A DNA stretch of 64,000 nucleotides from Eurosta solidaginis (taxonomy: Eukaryota; Arthropoda; Insecta; Diptera; Tephritidae), in NCBI RefSeq assembly GCF_040869045.1, contig NC_090321.1:34469426-34533425 (forward strand). The letters run 5' to 3'. A program made the position numbers and the translations under genes. This document shows positions 1-10,279 of this stretch, one piece after another. The notes below the pieces were generated by a model that made no database searches, was not told where the DNA came from, and saw nothing but the letters and a program-made list of their open reading frames with translations. How positions within the stretch are numbered: position 1 is the first letter of the stretch; the number at the start of each line of letters is the position of its first letter.

Positions 1-239
1 TCTTCTCTCAAGTTTTTCTCCTTCTTCTTCATCTCTTATTGCCAGTTCCAGTTCCATTCCGAGTCTCAGTCCCAGTCCGACTCAGAGTCTGAGTCTCAGT
101 CCCAGTCCTAGTCCTAATTCCAGTCCCAGTCCGTCTCTGGTATACTTCCCGGAAAAAAGCATCGTACATACTAATGTAGGCAAATTTATATACGAAATTT
201 CAGGTAAATCGAATTGAACGTATGTAAATAGGTATGTGG

Positions 240-1127
240 TTTGGTTTCCCCCCCTAGCTGCAGAACTTAACCGCACTGGAACAATATACTATAAAAGCGT
301 GCAATTACTGGCATATGCTGATGACATTGATATCATCGGCCTAAACACCCGCGCTGTTAGTTCTGCTTACTCCAAACTGGAAAAAGAAGCAGTAAAGATG
401 GGTTTGATGGTGAATGAGGACAAAACGAAGTACCTGCTGTCATCGAGCAAAGAGTCAGTGCATATGCGCCTTGGCAACCACGCTACTGTTGGCAGCCATA
501 ATTTTGAAATAATAAAAGACTTCGTTTATTTGGGAACCAGCATCAACACTAGCAACAACATCAGCACTGAAATCCAGCGAAGAATCAATCTTGCCAATAA
601 ATGCTACTTCGGACTAAGTAGGCAATTGAAAAATAAAGTCCTCTCTCGGCGAACGAAAATCATACTCTACAAGTCACTTATCGTACCCGTCCTGCTATAT
701 GGGAAAGAAGCATGGACCATGACAACAGCAGATGAAGCGGCTTTGGGAGTGTTCGAGAGAAAAGTTCTTCGAAAGATTTATGGACCTCTACCCGTTGCCG
801 ATGGCGAGTACCGAAGAAGATTTAATGATGAGTTGTACGAGCTATACGCAGACATCAACATAGTCCAGCGAATTAAAACGCAGCGGCTGCGCTGTCTAGG
901 CCATGTTATGCGAATGAAAGATGATGCTCCGGCCAAGAAAGTGTTTCTATCGGAACCCTATGGAAGCAAAGGTAGAGGGCGGCCCCCACTCCGTTGGAAG
1001 GACCAGGTGGAAAACGATTTAAACTCCCTTGGTGTGACCAATTGGCGCCGGTTGGCGGAGCGAAGGAGCGACTGGCGGTCATAACCGTTTAGACGGTTAA
1101 GCACCAATTAAGTAAGTAAGTAAGTAA
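240..1127 (+). mobile_element. 5'-truncated RTE-like LINE with target-site duplication
   Basis: A non-LTR retrotransposon copy holding only the last part of the reverse transcriptase ORF, a short 3' UTR and a (TAAG)n tail at about 1109-1127. It is flanked by a perfect 16-bp duplication, GTAAATAGGTATGTGG, at 224-239 and 1128-1143. The empty site can be read at 35530-35550 (opposite strand) in the other Helitron copy, where the flanks are continuous. The open frame and perfect duplication indicate a recent insertion made by target-primed reverse transcription, with loss of the 5' end. Confidence 0.9.
242..1084 (+). pseudogene. Reverse transcriptase C-terminal fragment of RTE-like LINE
   Basis: About 280 codons without a stop but with no natural start, because the 5' part of the ORF was lost on insertion. 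Near the beginning is the catalytic RT motif as AYADDIDIIG, followed by a thumb-like region (RINLANKCYFGLSRQL) and the C-terminal stretch with RCLGHVMRM and GRGRPPLRWKDQV that is typical of insect endonuclease/reverse transcriptase proteins of the RTE type. The catalytic YADD is intact, but palm motifs upstream and the endonuclease are missing, so the product cannot work. Clade assignment is from motif style; a phylogeny was not possible. Decayed relatives lie at 10280, 25540 and 59225. Confidence 0.85.
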
Positions 1128-1189
1128 GTAAATAGGTATGTGGGTATTATTAATTCTTGTCTTCATTTTGGCTTCGCATGCATATTTAT

Positions 1190-1845
1190 CAGTTTTTCCA
1201 GGTTGATGCGACTAAATCGAATATCACAATGAACTTTAGAGCTCTCATCAACAGTTTTCATTTGATATCCATAATACAAACACATTCTAGGGGTATCAGG
1301 GTCCATATTTTCGCCTATATCTCGAGGTCCTAGCCACTCAGCGGTGTAAAACTTACTCTGTATTATAGCACACATCAATAGCTTCAATTTGATACCCATA
1401 ATATAAAAACATATTCTAGGTGTATCCAGGTCCACGTTTTGGCCTACATCTCGAGACCCTAGTTACTCAGCGGTATAAAACTTACTCTGTACTAAAGCAC
1501 TCATCAACAGCTTCAATTTGATACCCACAATGTAAAAACATTGTCTAGGCATTCACGGGCCCACATTTGGCCTATATCTGCAGACCCTAGTCATCCAGGG
1601 GCATGAAAATTATCCTCTACTAAATCACTCATCAACAGCTTTTCTTTGTTATCCATATTGTACAAACACATTCTAGGGGTACCCGTGTCCACGTTTTGGG
1701 CTATATATCGAGACCCTAGCCTCCCAGTTGTATGAAAATTATCCTGTACTATAGCACTCATCAAGAGCTTTAATTTTATATCCATATTGTATAAACACGT
1801 TCTAGGGGTACATGGATTCACGATTTGATCTCAAGACCCTAGGCA
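1190..1845 (-). repeat. Degenerate ~129-bp tandem array inside Helitron-like element
   Basis: The landmark TTCTAGG-like sequence recurs near 1286, 1414, 1544, 1670 and 1800, giving a period of about 129 bp. Each unit carries a GATACCCAT(A/T)ATATA-like segment and a CTCGAGACCCTAG-like segment on the plus strand. The same unit, better preserved, is arrayed at 34600-35450. Short ORFs here follow the period and are not genes. Confidence 0.8.
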
Positions 1846-1980
1846 CGTAGCGAAAAAAGGTAGACGTTGGCCGATTCTCAGACCTACCCAATATGCTCAC
1901 AAAATTTCATGAGAATCGGTTCAGCTGTTTCGGAGGAGTTAAGCCTCTAACACCGTGACAGAAGAATTTTATATATTAGA

Positions 1981-2279
1981 TAAATATAAAATATAAATCA
2001 CTGTCAAGTGGTAACCTCGCTTGTAAAAACAAACCCAGAGGAAATTGTTGGAAAAACTGCAAGCTCGTCAATAGGAGTTGTTATCGATAATAAACCAACT
2101 GTTAACACGCCATATGGTTTTAGTTTTGCTTTCTCATTTTCCTTTGCTCTACTCTGTTTTCACAACAAACAAATCTAAAACCTTTATAGAACAAATCGCT
2201 AACTTTGCCGTAAAACACCGATAGCATATCGTTCAAAAACTCCAAAAACAGGAGGGTAACTTCATACTCAAAAATGAAT
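1981..2279. other. No gene seen
   Basis: AT-rich sequence outside the Helitron end; no repeat, RNA or coding signal recognised. Confidence 0.5.
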
Positions 2280-2945
2280 TTATGCAAAACCGGCCGCAAG
2301 GATTCCAAAATTATACCAAAATGATCCCGAAAAATACACTAAAATAGTCGCAAATTGAGCTCGAAATGGTTTCGGATTGATCCCTAGATGATTCTTTAAC
2401 AGCGGTCTGCACCCTAAAGCACAATTGTGCTCTCATTGCGTTCAGCTATGGTTTCGTAACATACGATCACGGATCGTAGACTATATTCACTCAAGCGATA
2501 AATATTAGGCTATCGAACTATTAAAAAAAAATTATAATATTTTATGGATCTAGTTGCTATGCATTGTCCCTAGTTTCTACATTCCATTAATCCGAGGCAC
2601 TATTTCGCAGCTATTGTGGTTTAAAAACTGCATTCAATCACGGATCGTATGTTACGCTTCGGCCCCAGGTTTGGAACCCTATGTTCTATAATGATCTCAA
2701 AATAGTATCGAAATAGTCATATCTATAAGTAATTCCAAAATATTCATTTACATGTTCCCAAAATTAACCCCAAATAGTAATTAAAACAATCGCGAAAAAT
2801 CCAAAATAATCCCGTAATGATTTTAAAATGCTCCCGGAATGATCCCAACAGTACTACAAGACAGACCTGAAATGATTCCAAAATTATTCCCCAACAGGTT
2901 GGAAATGATCTCAAAATGGTCCCAGCATGACCCAAAAAATATAGG
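2280..2945. repeat. Decayed short-period repeat built on AAATGATCCC
   Basis: Variants of AAATGATCCCGAAA, such as AAAATGATCCC, AATAATCCC, GAATGATCCC and GAAATGATTCC, recur every 10-20 bp in 2280-2400 and 2690-2940. It looks like an old minisatellite too diverged for an exact period. A similar texture, on the opposite strand, returns at the very end of the window (63860-64000). The middle, 2455-2656, is a separate inverted-repeat insertion. Confidence 0.55.
2455..2656. mobile_element. Small inverted-repeat element (MITE-like)
   Basis: A 14-bp inverted repeat, CGTAACATACGATC at 2455-2468 and its complement at 2643-2656, bounds about 200 bp of AT-rich non-coding sequence. Inside each arm lies a shared CACGGATCGTA segment, so each end also contains a small local palindrome. 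It interrupts the AAATGATCCC repeat. No clear target duplication was identified. Confidence 0.5.
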
Positions 2946-3763
2946 ATCGAGACGTTGTATGACTTTCTGGATTAAATTTAGAGGCATAACAATTATTTGC
3001 AGAGCCTAATAATAACATAATTTTGCGTTTATATTGGCCCGTAATCATAGCCGAAATAAAATCGAGTTTTATTGGTTTAAACATGGTTCTAAATTAAATA
3101 TCATTTTAAGTCTGTTATAGTCCACTTAAACACTATTTTATCTCTAAAAAATTATTTTAAATTTAAAATGACATGATCCCCATTTTATTTTTTTAAAATA
3201 GGTTTTAAGTTAGTGATCTGTTGTCAAAAGTTGCGAGAAATTAAACAATTTGCTATTTAATCGCGATGAACTTAAATGGAAGTGAAAAAAGGTTTCCCCG
3301 ACAAGCAAATAAACGTCAGGAGCTAATTTATTATATCTAGAATGTGACGAAAATTACACAATCTTGAAATGTGCGATGGTTACTTGGCTCCACATATGCG
3401 AAATCTTTAATTAAGACTATTCCGCATTCAAAAATATTTGTGAGTTTTGAAATTTTAGTATATTTTGAGGAAAAAGTAGCATCCTATACTGATTTTGGCA
3501 TTAAATTTAGAAATAAATATTCAATGGAAGGAATTATTTACCACAGGCGTCGATTTTTAATACAAGTCAAAAAATTGCGGGAGAGGTGTTAAATGACGCG
3601 TTTTAATTTCGGAACCAATAATCCGAAGGCGGCAAAGAATTACTTGTACTCTGTCAAGATATTTTTGCAAAAAAAAAGTTTAAGACTTTCATGTGGTTGA
3701 TGTAATTTTGGTGATATTGTTGTACACAGAAAAGAATTAACTAAAAAGGTGTTTTGCGCTGAT
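2946..3763. other. No gene seen
   Basis: AT-rich with runs of A and T. A 73-codon open frame at 3371-3592 has no recognisable motif and is of a length expected by chance here. No repeat partner was found in the window. Confidence 0.45.
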
Positions 3764-3764
3764 A

Positions 3765-4729
3765 CACTCAGAGAAAAAATCGTTCTAAAACGAACGAAAC
3801 AAGTTCAAAATTAAGAACATTCGTTGACAAAAGTCTGTTAAGTACGTTTTTTCTTAACTTGTGACCGATGGGCTTGTTTTAAGAACAGTTTTTCCAAGCA
3901 CACCGTTCGTATTTTATGACCACTTTGGTATTGAGGTGTGAACCTTCTGTGCTCATTTCAAGCACTACTTGGGCTTGATTTAGGATTTTTCGTTCTCACG
4001 CTTCGAGAACGATTTGGGGCCGATTTAACATTTTTCGGTCTCAATTTAAGAACGGTTCGTACTTGATCTTTGGTGGGAGGGAAAGTATTTTTTTAAATAT
4101 ATTTATTTAATTTTTATTTTTGTCATAAATAAAGAATATTTACAACAAAAAAATTGTTATTAAAATTCAAAAGTTTAAGAAAAAATGCCTAATAAGCATT
4201 TTTTCATACATTTCTCTTTTTGAGAAATTATTCTTATTTAAAGATGTAATCTGCATATATACTCAAAACATTTCATAACAAGTTTGAGAATTACCTGTGG
4301 ATATGTGAATGGAACTGAACGAAAAATAAGAGTTAAAAAAATAGAACAAAAAAAATTGTATTAAAAAATTCAGAGTTTGGTGGTGATCGAACTCGCGCAA
4401 CACGATCGCAAGCGCAACATCATAGCCGCTGGGCCACTACAACTGCTTTATAGCTGCTGCCAAATGGTGTATTTAACATTATAGTGCACACGAATTGTAC
4501 CGTTTTTTTTTTCTTGGGCTAAATTTAAGAACATCGTTCTCATTAATAGAACATTTGTTCATATTTTAAGACCGGCCGTTCGTTTTTCAAGAAAATGGTG
4601 TCAGTTCAAGAACAAGGTTGTTGTTTTAAGAACAGGCGTTCGTTTTTCAAGAACAAAAAAGTAAGAACATGAAAAGCTTGAGTTGAGTCCGGTGGTGCTG
4701 GATTTTAGAACGGCGTTTTTCTCTGAGTG
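3765..4729 (+). mobile_element. TA-flanked MITE family, copy A (965 bp)
   Basis: Terminal inverted repeats CACTCAGAGAAAAA...TTTTTCTCTGAGTG are bounded by TA on both sides, consistent with a Tc1/mariner-type TA target duplication. The subterminal 400 bp on each side is crowded with AAGAAC/GTTCTT motifs in both orientations. There is no transposase frame. Near-identical copies are at 27210-28125 and 37521-38498, and a shorter inverted copy at 10924-11585. The central ~300 bp contains a tRNA-like segment absent from the short copy. Confidence 0.85.
4375..4445 (-). other. tRNA-like (Pol III A/B box) segment inside MITE
   Basis: On the minus strand TGGCCCAGCGG fits the A-box consensus TRGYNNANNNG exactly, and GAGTTCGATCACC about 40 bp downstream resembles a B box. 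Spacing is tRNA-like, but I could not draw a full cloverleaf, so this is a tRNA-derived relic rather than a gene. The same segment occurs in copies C (about 27835-27905) and D (about 38150-38215). Confidence 0.55.
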
Positions 4730-4731
4730 TA

Positions 4732-5379
4732 CAATTTTCACCAGTTTCGCAGCCGTTTGAGGGTAATTATTCGGTTTTTTGTGAATATCTGTTAATAAAA
4801 GAAAACAATTTCTTATTTCCGATTTCTAATTATTGAATTACATTACAGAATTCTTGAATTGAATTCTGCTAACATTTCCTTTTGTGTCCTCTATTCCCCT
4901 TTACATTTGCCAATTCCTCTTAAAAGAAAGCGTGAAATAAAACACGGACTACAAAAAAAAATTTAAGAACTGCTTAGTACGGGCGCTGCTGAACTACTTT
5001 CCCACTTTATCACCCTCTTAGTCTATGTCATGATCGACTTGAGTTCAATGTAAAGGGAACTTACACTTTGCAGGTCCATGTACAATGGCTCAACATTCTA
5101 GGTCACTTCTTTCCTATGGGAAACTATACTAAACTCCCTTTATTTATGCTGACTTTGCGAAGACAAACCTAAATTTGATTTAACCTGATTATCATTGAAT
5201 GTACTGCATACTTATTAGTATCGAGGTTAGAGATATCCCAATTCGGTTTCGGGTATATTAAATTAAACGGCTTTAACGGTTAGGGCCACATAAAATTTAA
5301 GATTTTCATCATTTTGGCCGTCACACCTGTCTTAATGAAAACAACTTTCCTTTCCAACATTCTTATAAACTATATAAAC
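4732..5379. other. No gene seen
   Basis: Non-repetitive within this window, AT-rich, no convincing coding signal. Confidence 0.45.
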
Positions 5380-5830
5380 TAGAGATGCCACGAATAGTGA
5401 ATTGGTCGAATACCGAATACCGAATATTCGGAAACGCTGTCGGCCGAAGCGCCGAATATTCGGCACGAAATACATGCTTGTCGAGGCGAGTTAGTTATGA
5501 TGAATCTTAGTTGTGATGAATCTAGTAATACCGATGACGATTCTTCTCCAGTTCATAAGAAAAGAAACTTGAATGAAAATGATAGGACTACTGAAATACA
5601 CGAAAGTTTCTGGAACTGCTTTGAGAAGTCGCTACAGATAATATGCGAAATGCTAATGATGACGAGGACGAGGGGAAGAATGCTGTCGCAAACGAGTTGG
5701 ATTTTTATTCGCCTAGATCGGAAGGCCGATCCTTACAAGTGGTGGTTAGTATACGAAAAACAATACCCAAACCTTTCGAAATTTGCTAAATTTAAATAAT
5801 TTTTTAAGAACGAAATTAAGTAAATTTTCT
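5380..5830 (+). mobile_element. hAT DNA transposon remnant
   Basis: Starts with TAGAGATGCCACGAATAGTG followed by repeated CGAATATTCGG-type palindromes (5400-5470), a layout known from hAT elements whose ends are rich in ATTCGG. Directly after it lies a decayed piece of transposase. No opposite terminal repeat was found, so the 3' side is lost or too diverged. Confidence 0.6.
5497..5800 (+). pseudogene. hAT transposase C-terminal (dimerisation) fragment, frameshifted
   Basis: The frame reads DPYKWWLVYEKQYPNLSKFA near its end, a close match to the conserved C-terminal dimerisation block of hAT transposases (ZBED-type). Just upstream the family's usual N-E-L-D-F-Y sequence is found in a neighbouring frame at about 5693, so at least one frameshift separates the parts. 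The RNase H-like catalytic core and BED zinc finger are absent. The start is an ATG within decayed sequence and has no meaning for expression. It is a dead fragment. Confidence 0.7.
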
Positions 5831-6128
5831 TTAAAAATATGTCCATGTTCAATTAAAAGATTGTGCAATCAATTTTAAATTGACGGCTGATAAAAAATAG
5901 CGAATTTTTACAAAAAGTTTGCTAGTAACTTTTAAATAGAATTGAATGATAATTATCCGCCACCGGATTATGATCAAAACGTGTTTTCAGGTACTCCTTT
6001 CACAATTTTTGTGCTTTTGTAAGAGTTTTTGTCCAGTAAAAAGTTACAATTTTTTATACGTGGAGTTAAGTAACCACGGTTGTAAGGAACAGGGTGCACT
6101 TTTAAAATTTCTAAAAAGTTTCTTCATA

Positions 6129-6497
6129 AAATAAAAAAAAAAAAATAAATGTAAAGCGCGATAACCTCCGAAGAGATCTAAGGCCGAGCTTCTCTTCCAA
6201 TTTGCGTCGTGCTCTTCCTGATTTTACCTAAAAATTGGCCGGACGGGACCTACATGTTTTATGCCGACTCCGAACGGCATCTGCAAGGCAGATGAGTTTT
6301 CACTGAGAGCTTTTCATGGCAGAAATACACTCGGAGCGCTTGCCAGTCACTGCCGAGGGGCGACCCCGCTTATAAAAATTTTCTTCTAATTGAAAAATCT
6401 TATTTCTAAAATTTTGATGTTGCTTTGCCCGGGAGTTGAACCCAGGGCATACGGTGTGATAGGCGGAGCACGCTACCATCACACCACGGTGGCCGCC
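6129..6497 (-). mobile_element. tRNA-derived SINE, family A, complete copy
   Basis: On the minus strand the head at 6497 reads through a tRNA-like region with an A-box-like GTGATGGTAGCG and a B box GGTTCAACTCC (complement of about 6433-6448). It continues through a body and ends in an A/T-rich tail at 6129-6150. A perfect 13-bp duplication AAGTTTCTTCATA flanks it at 6116-6128 and 6498-6510. Related copies: 46676-46965 and a diverged 54905-55150. Pol III transcription and LINE-dependent copying are inferred from structure. Confidence 0.85.
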
Positions 6498-6510
6498 AAG
6501 TTTCTTCATA

Positions 6511-6859
6511 GCGCCAATCAATACCTGTTTTTCATGCGTATACCCTGTCCATGCTTTTTTTAGCTGAAAACTGTGTTTAATATGTCTATGACAGACCAGA
6601 ATTTTAAATCGTATTTTTAATTTAGGCAAGATTTTAACTAAAGAGTATTTTAGTCAGCGACTATGATTACTGGCCATTATGTTAATTCTAACGGGGCAAA
6701 CGAGATATTTGACATTCACGGAAGCTATTTCGGTCGCAAAATAAAAGTTCTAAAAAACCTTTGAAAATAAATCACATTAAACGATATCAGTGATAGTTAG
6801 AAATCATTTGTTATTAAAAATATATCTCTGTAGGAAAACGGGAAAAAAGAAATAAAAAA
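6511..6859. other. No gene seen
   Basis: Short AT-rich interval between the SINE and the INE-1-like element; nothing recognisable. Confidence 0.45.
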
Positions 6860-8768
6860 CAAGTAAGGAAGGTTAAGTTCGGGTGTAACCGAACATTACA
6901 TACTCAGTTGAGAGCTATGGTGACAACATAAGGGAAAATAACCATGTAGGAAAATGAACCGAGGGTAATCCTGGAATGTGTTTGTATGACATGTGTATCA
7001 AATGAAAGGCATTAACGAGTATTTTATGAGGGAGTGGGCCATAGTTCTATAGGTGGACGCCATTTAGGGATATCGCCATAAAGGTGGATCAGGGTTGACT
7101 CTAGAATTTGTTTGTACGATAATGGGTATCAAATGAAAGGTGTTAATGAGTATTTTAAAAGGGAGTGATCCTTAGTTCCATAGGTGGAGGCCGTTTCGAG
7201 ATATCGCCATAAAGGTGGACCAGGGGTGACCCTAGAATTTGTTTGTACGATATGGGTATCAAATGAAAGGGGTTAATAAACATTTTAAAAGGGAGCGGGC
7301 CTTAGTTCTATAGGTGGACGCCTTTTCGATATATCGCCATATAGGTGGACCAGGGGTGACTCTAGAATGTGCTTGTAAGATATGGGTACCAAATTAAAGG
7401 TGTTAATGAGGCTTTTAAAAGGGAGTGGTGGTAGTTGTATATGTGAAGGCGTTTTCCAGATATCGACCAAAATGTGGACCAGGGTGACCCAGAATATCAT
7501 CTGTTGGATACCGCTAATTTATTTATATACATAATACCACGAAAAGTATTCCTGCCAAAATTTCAAGGGTTTTTTATTTCGCCCTGCAAAACTTTTTCAT
7601 TTCATTCCACTTAATATGGTAGGTCTCACACCCATTTTACAAAGTTTTTTTCTAAAGTTATATTTTGTGTCAATAAACCAATCCAAATACCATGCTTCAT
7701 CCCTTTTTTCGTATTTGCAATAGAATTATGGCATTTTTTTCTTTTTTGGTAATTTTCGATATCGAAAAAGTGGGCGTGGTCATAGTCCGAGTTTAGTAAA
7801 GATATATCGATTTTTGCTCAAGTAATCGTGTTAACGGCCGAGCGGAAGGACAGACGGTCGACTGTGTATAAAAACTGGGCGTGGCTTCAACCGATTTCGC
7901 CCTTTTTCACAGAAATAAGTTACTGTCCCAGAATCTAAGCCCCTACCAAATTTCACAAGGATTGGTAAATTTTTGTTCGACTTATGGCATTAAAAGTATC
8001 CTAGACAAATAAAATTGAAAAGGGCGGAGCCACGCCCATTTTGAAATTTTCTTTCATTTTCGCATTTTGTTGCACCACAACATTACTGGAGTTGAATGTT
8101 GACATAATTTACTTATTTACTGTAAAGATATTAAATTTTTGTTAAAATTTGACTTAAAAAAATTTTTTTTTAAAAGTGGGCGTGGTCGTTCTCCGATTTT
8201 GCTAATTTTTATTTAAGCATACATATAGTAATAGGAGTAACGTTCCTGCCAAATTTCATCATGATACCTTCAACGACTGCCAAATTACAGCTTGCAAAAT
8301 TCTAAATTACCTTCTTTTAAAAGTGGGCGGTGCCACGCCCATTGTCCAAAGTTTTACTAATTTTATATTCTGCGTCATCAGTTCAACTCACCTACCAAGT
8401 TTCATCGCTTTATCCATCTTTGGTAATGAATTATCGCACTTTATCGCTTTTTCGAAATTTTCGACATCGAAAAAGTGGGCGTGGTTATAGTCCGATATTG
8501 TTCATTTTAAATAGCGATCTGAGATGAGTGCTCAGGAACCTACATACCAAATTTCATCAAAATACCTCAAAATTTACTCAAGTTATCGTGTTAACGGACA
8601 GACGGACGGACGGACGGATGGACGGACATGGCTCAATCAAATTTTTTTTCGATCCTGATGATTTTGATATATGGAAGTCTATATCTATCCCGATTCCTTT
8701 ATACCTGTACAACCAACCGTTATCCAATCAAAGTTAATATACTCTGTGAGCTCTGCTCAACTGAGTAT
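6860..8768 (+). mobile_element. INE-1/mini-me-like element, ~1.9 kb
   Basis: Begins CAAGTAAGGAAGG and a hairpin GTTCGGGTGTAACCGAAC. It then has a 130-bp tandem array (6950-7490), an AT-rich body with repeated AAGTGGGCGTGG motifs, a (GACG)n-type microsatellite followed by ACATGGCT (8590-8635), a TATATGGAAGTCTATAT stretch and a terminal TATACTC/GAGTATA-type hairpin. A (GTCY)n core before an (AT)-rich tract and a terminal hairpin is the architecture described for mini-me/INE-1 (Helentron-type) elements of flies. There is no protein. An inverted partner is at 60891-62564; a divergent relative is at 19533-20092. Confidence 0.65.
6950..7495 (+). repeat. ~130-bp tandem array within the INE-1-like element
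   Basis: CTAGAATTTG-type landmarks at about 7101, 7232 and 7362 give a period of 130-131 bp. Each unit contains GGGTATCAAATGAAAGG, a GGTGGACGCC segment and an ATATCGCCATA segment. The unit is recognisably related to the 133-bp unit of the Helitron-like element at 34600-35450. Confidence 0.75.
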
Positions 8769-10279
8769 AATTAACATATCTCACTGAGAATGGCCTTTTT
8801 TGTGCTTAGAAATCGGTGTTGTCCGTGATTAACTGAATAGATTTTTCTGGCTGTCCATTAACGCAAAGTCTGTAATGAATGCATTAATATTGACTTTGAC
8901 TCTAGATGACAGCCTGTTGCGCAACGTTGCTGAATGCTTCTTCGACGCTTAAAATGATGGCCAGCATAAATTTTATGAGTTTGACAATCGTATGTAGAGC
9001 TGGCTTTGAAGTAGTGATCGTTTTGATGCAGGCATCGAGTTCAAAAAGAACACATATATCTAAGTATGTACGCTACTCCACTCGTGGCTCTACGTCATTT
9101 AATGCAAATGTCGGTTTTCCGCGACATTGCATATTTATCCCATTTTCACTTTGTAATGGCGTGCAACGTTGCATTCAAGCGTAGTTATGCGCCACCTAAA
9201 AATCGGGTATGCTTATATTACAGTAAGATCTTGTTATAAGCATCTGGTACGGTTGTTGCACAAACCAAATTACACATCGATCCCGTCACGATTGCACGGC
9301 AGGCATAGCACCATTGTCATAGATGCGCGCTTGCGAAGAGGTGAAACTATCGATTTGGACTAGTGTCTTGTGGCAGCCAAGACTCGCACACATTTCTCTT
9401 CGCTTTACAGTAGTGCACACAGTGATACGAAGCAGTTCCCTGAGTCCCCAAAACACAACATATGCGATTAAGAATTTCAAGATGCTTCTTACTTAGAAGG
9501 AAGAAACAAAAAGGCGTAAGTGCAAAGAGCTTAAGAGGGCTGATAGGAATAATTCCAAAATATTCTGTCAAGAAGCTCGACGAATGGTGTAAGGTTCTAA
9601 TGGCCGCGGCAGATTGCTGTTCGTACAAAATGTGCAAAATTTGTGAAGGGAGTACGTCTCCTTGCTGGTAATTAGCGAGAGACGAAACTGATACTAAAAT
9701 CGCCGGGTACCAACAGACTATTTACAGAAAAACAGCTTCCACATGGACAAATTTCTATTAAATATATGATTGGACGAGCGATGGATTGAAACCATATTAA
9801 AGGCGATCACGTAAATTGTTTAATATGGCGGATACGCCTACCATATTGCTGGAGTGACTGAAGCTCAGACTCAAAAAACAGATTGGACATTTTCAGTGCC
9901 GCTCCAGACGTGGCAAATCTACTATAGAGCAGATCTTCACGATGCGAGAAATACATCGTTATTTTGATTTCAAAGCTGCAAAAAGGAGTTGCCTGTTTAC
10001 TGCTTTGTTTGAATTTTATTACCCTGCAAAAATTTTAGGCTTCGTTAAATGACGTGCAGCTCCGCAGGGATTGGGAAGAACATCTTGCAGCCGTTCGAAC
10101 CTAACGGTGGCGAAGGCAGCTATAGCAGTATATCCAAACCGCGAAGGAACAATCAAGTAAAAGGAAAAAGTGGATTTTGCGGTGAATGAAGGAATAACGT
10201 AGAAATTTCTAATGGAAAAATCGGCGAATTCACGCCACGGCAGTCCCCATATTGTTGATGGATAAAAATTCCAGACTGT
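8769..10279. other. No gene recognised; possibly very old LINE debris
   Basis: Slightly more GC-rich than its surroundings. Several overlapping 60-96-codon frames at 8906-9671 have no motif I recognise. At about 10050-10085 a CTCCGCAGGGATTGGGAAGA stretch could be decayed LINE coding sequence upstream of the fragment at 10280, but the match is too weak to call. Confidence 0.35.

Larger units (their letters stand above)
1..1980 (-). mobile_element. Non-autonomous Helitron-like element, 3' end beyond window
   Basis: On the minus strand the element begins at 1980 with TCTAATATATAAAA directly after an A, the A|TC context expected for a Helitron 5' end. It then has about five degenerate 129-bp tandem units, a (GGGACT)n-like hexamer tract and a purine-rich tract that reaches the window edge. 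The stretch 1-224 plus 1143-1290 matches, in reverse complement, 35400-35780 of the complete copy at 33937-35994. No Rep/helicase coding sequence is present, so it depends on another element. The 3' CTAG hairpin must lie before position 1. It is interrupted by a LINE at 240-1127. Confidence 0.7.

Noticed and set aside
4375..4445. Functional tRNA gene on the minus strand
   Set aside because: A-box and partial B-box are present, but acceptor and anticodon stems cannot be paired convincingly and the segment repeats in three MITE copies.
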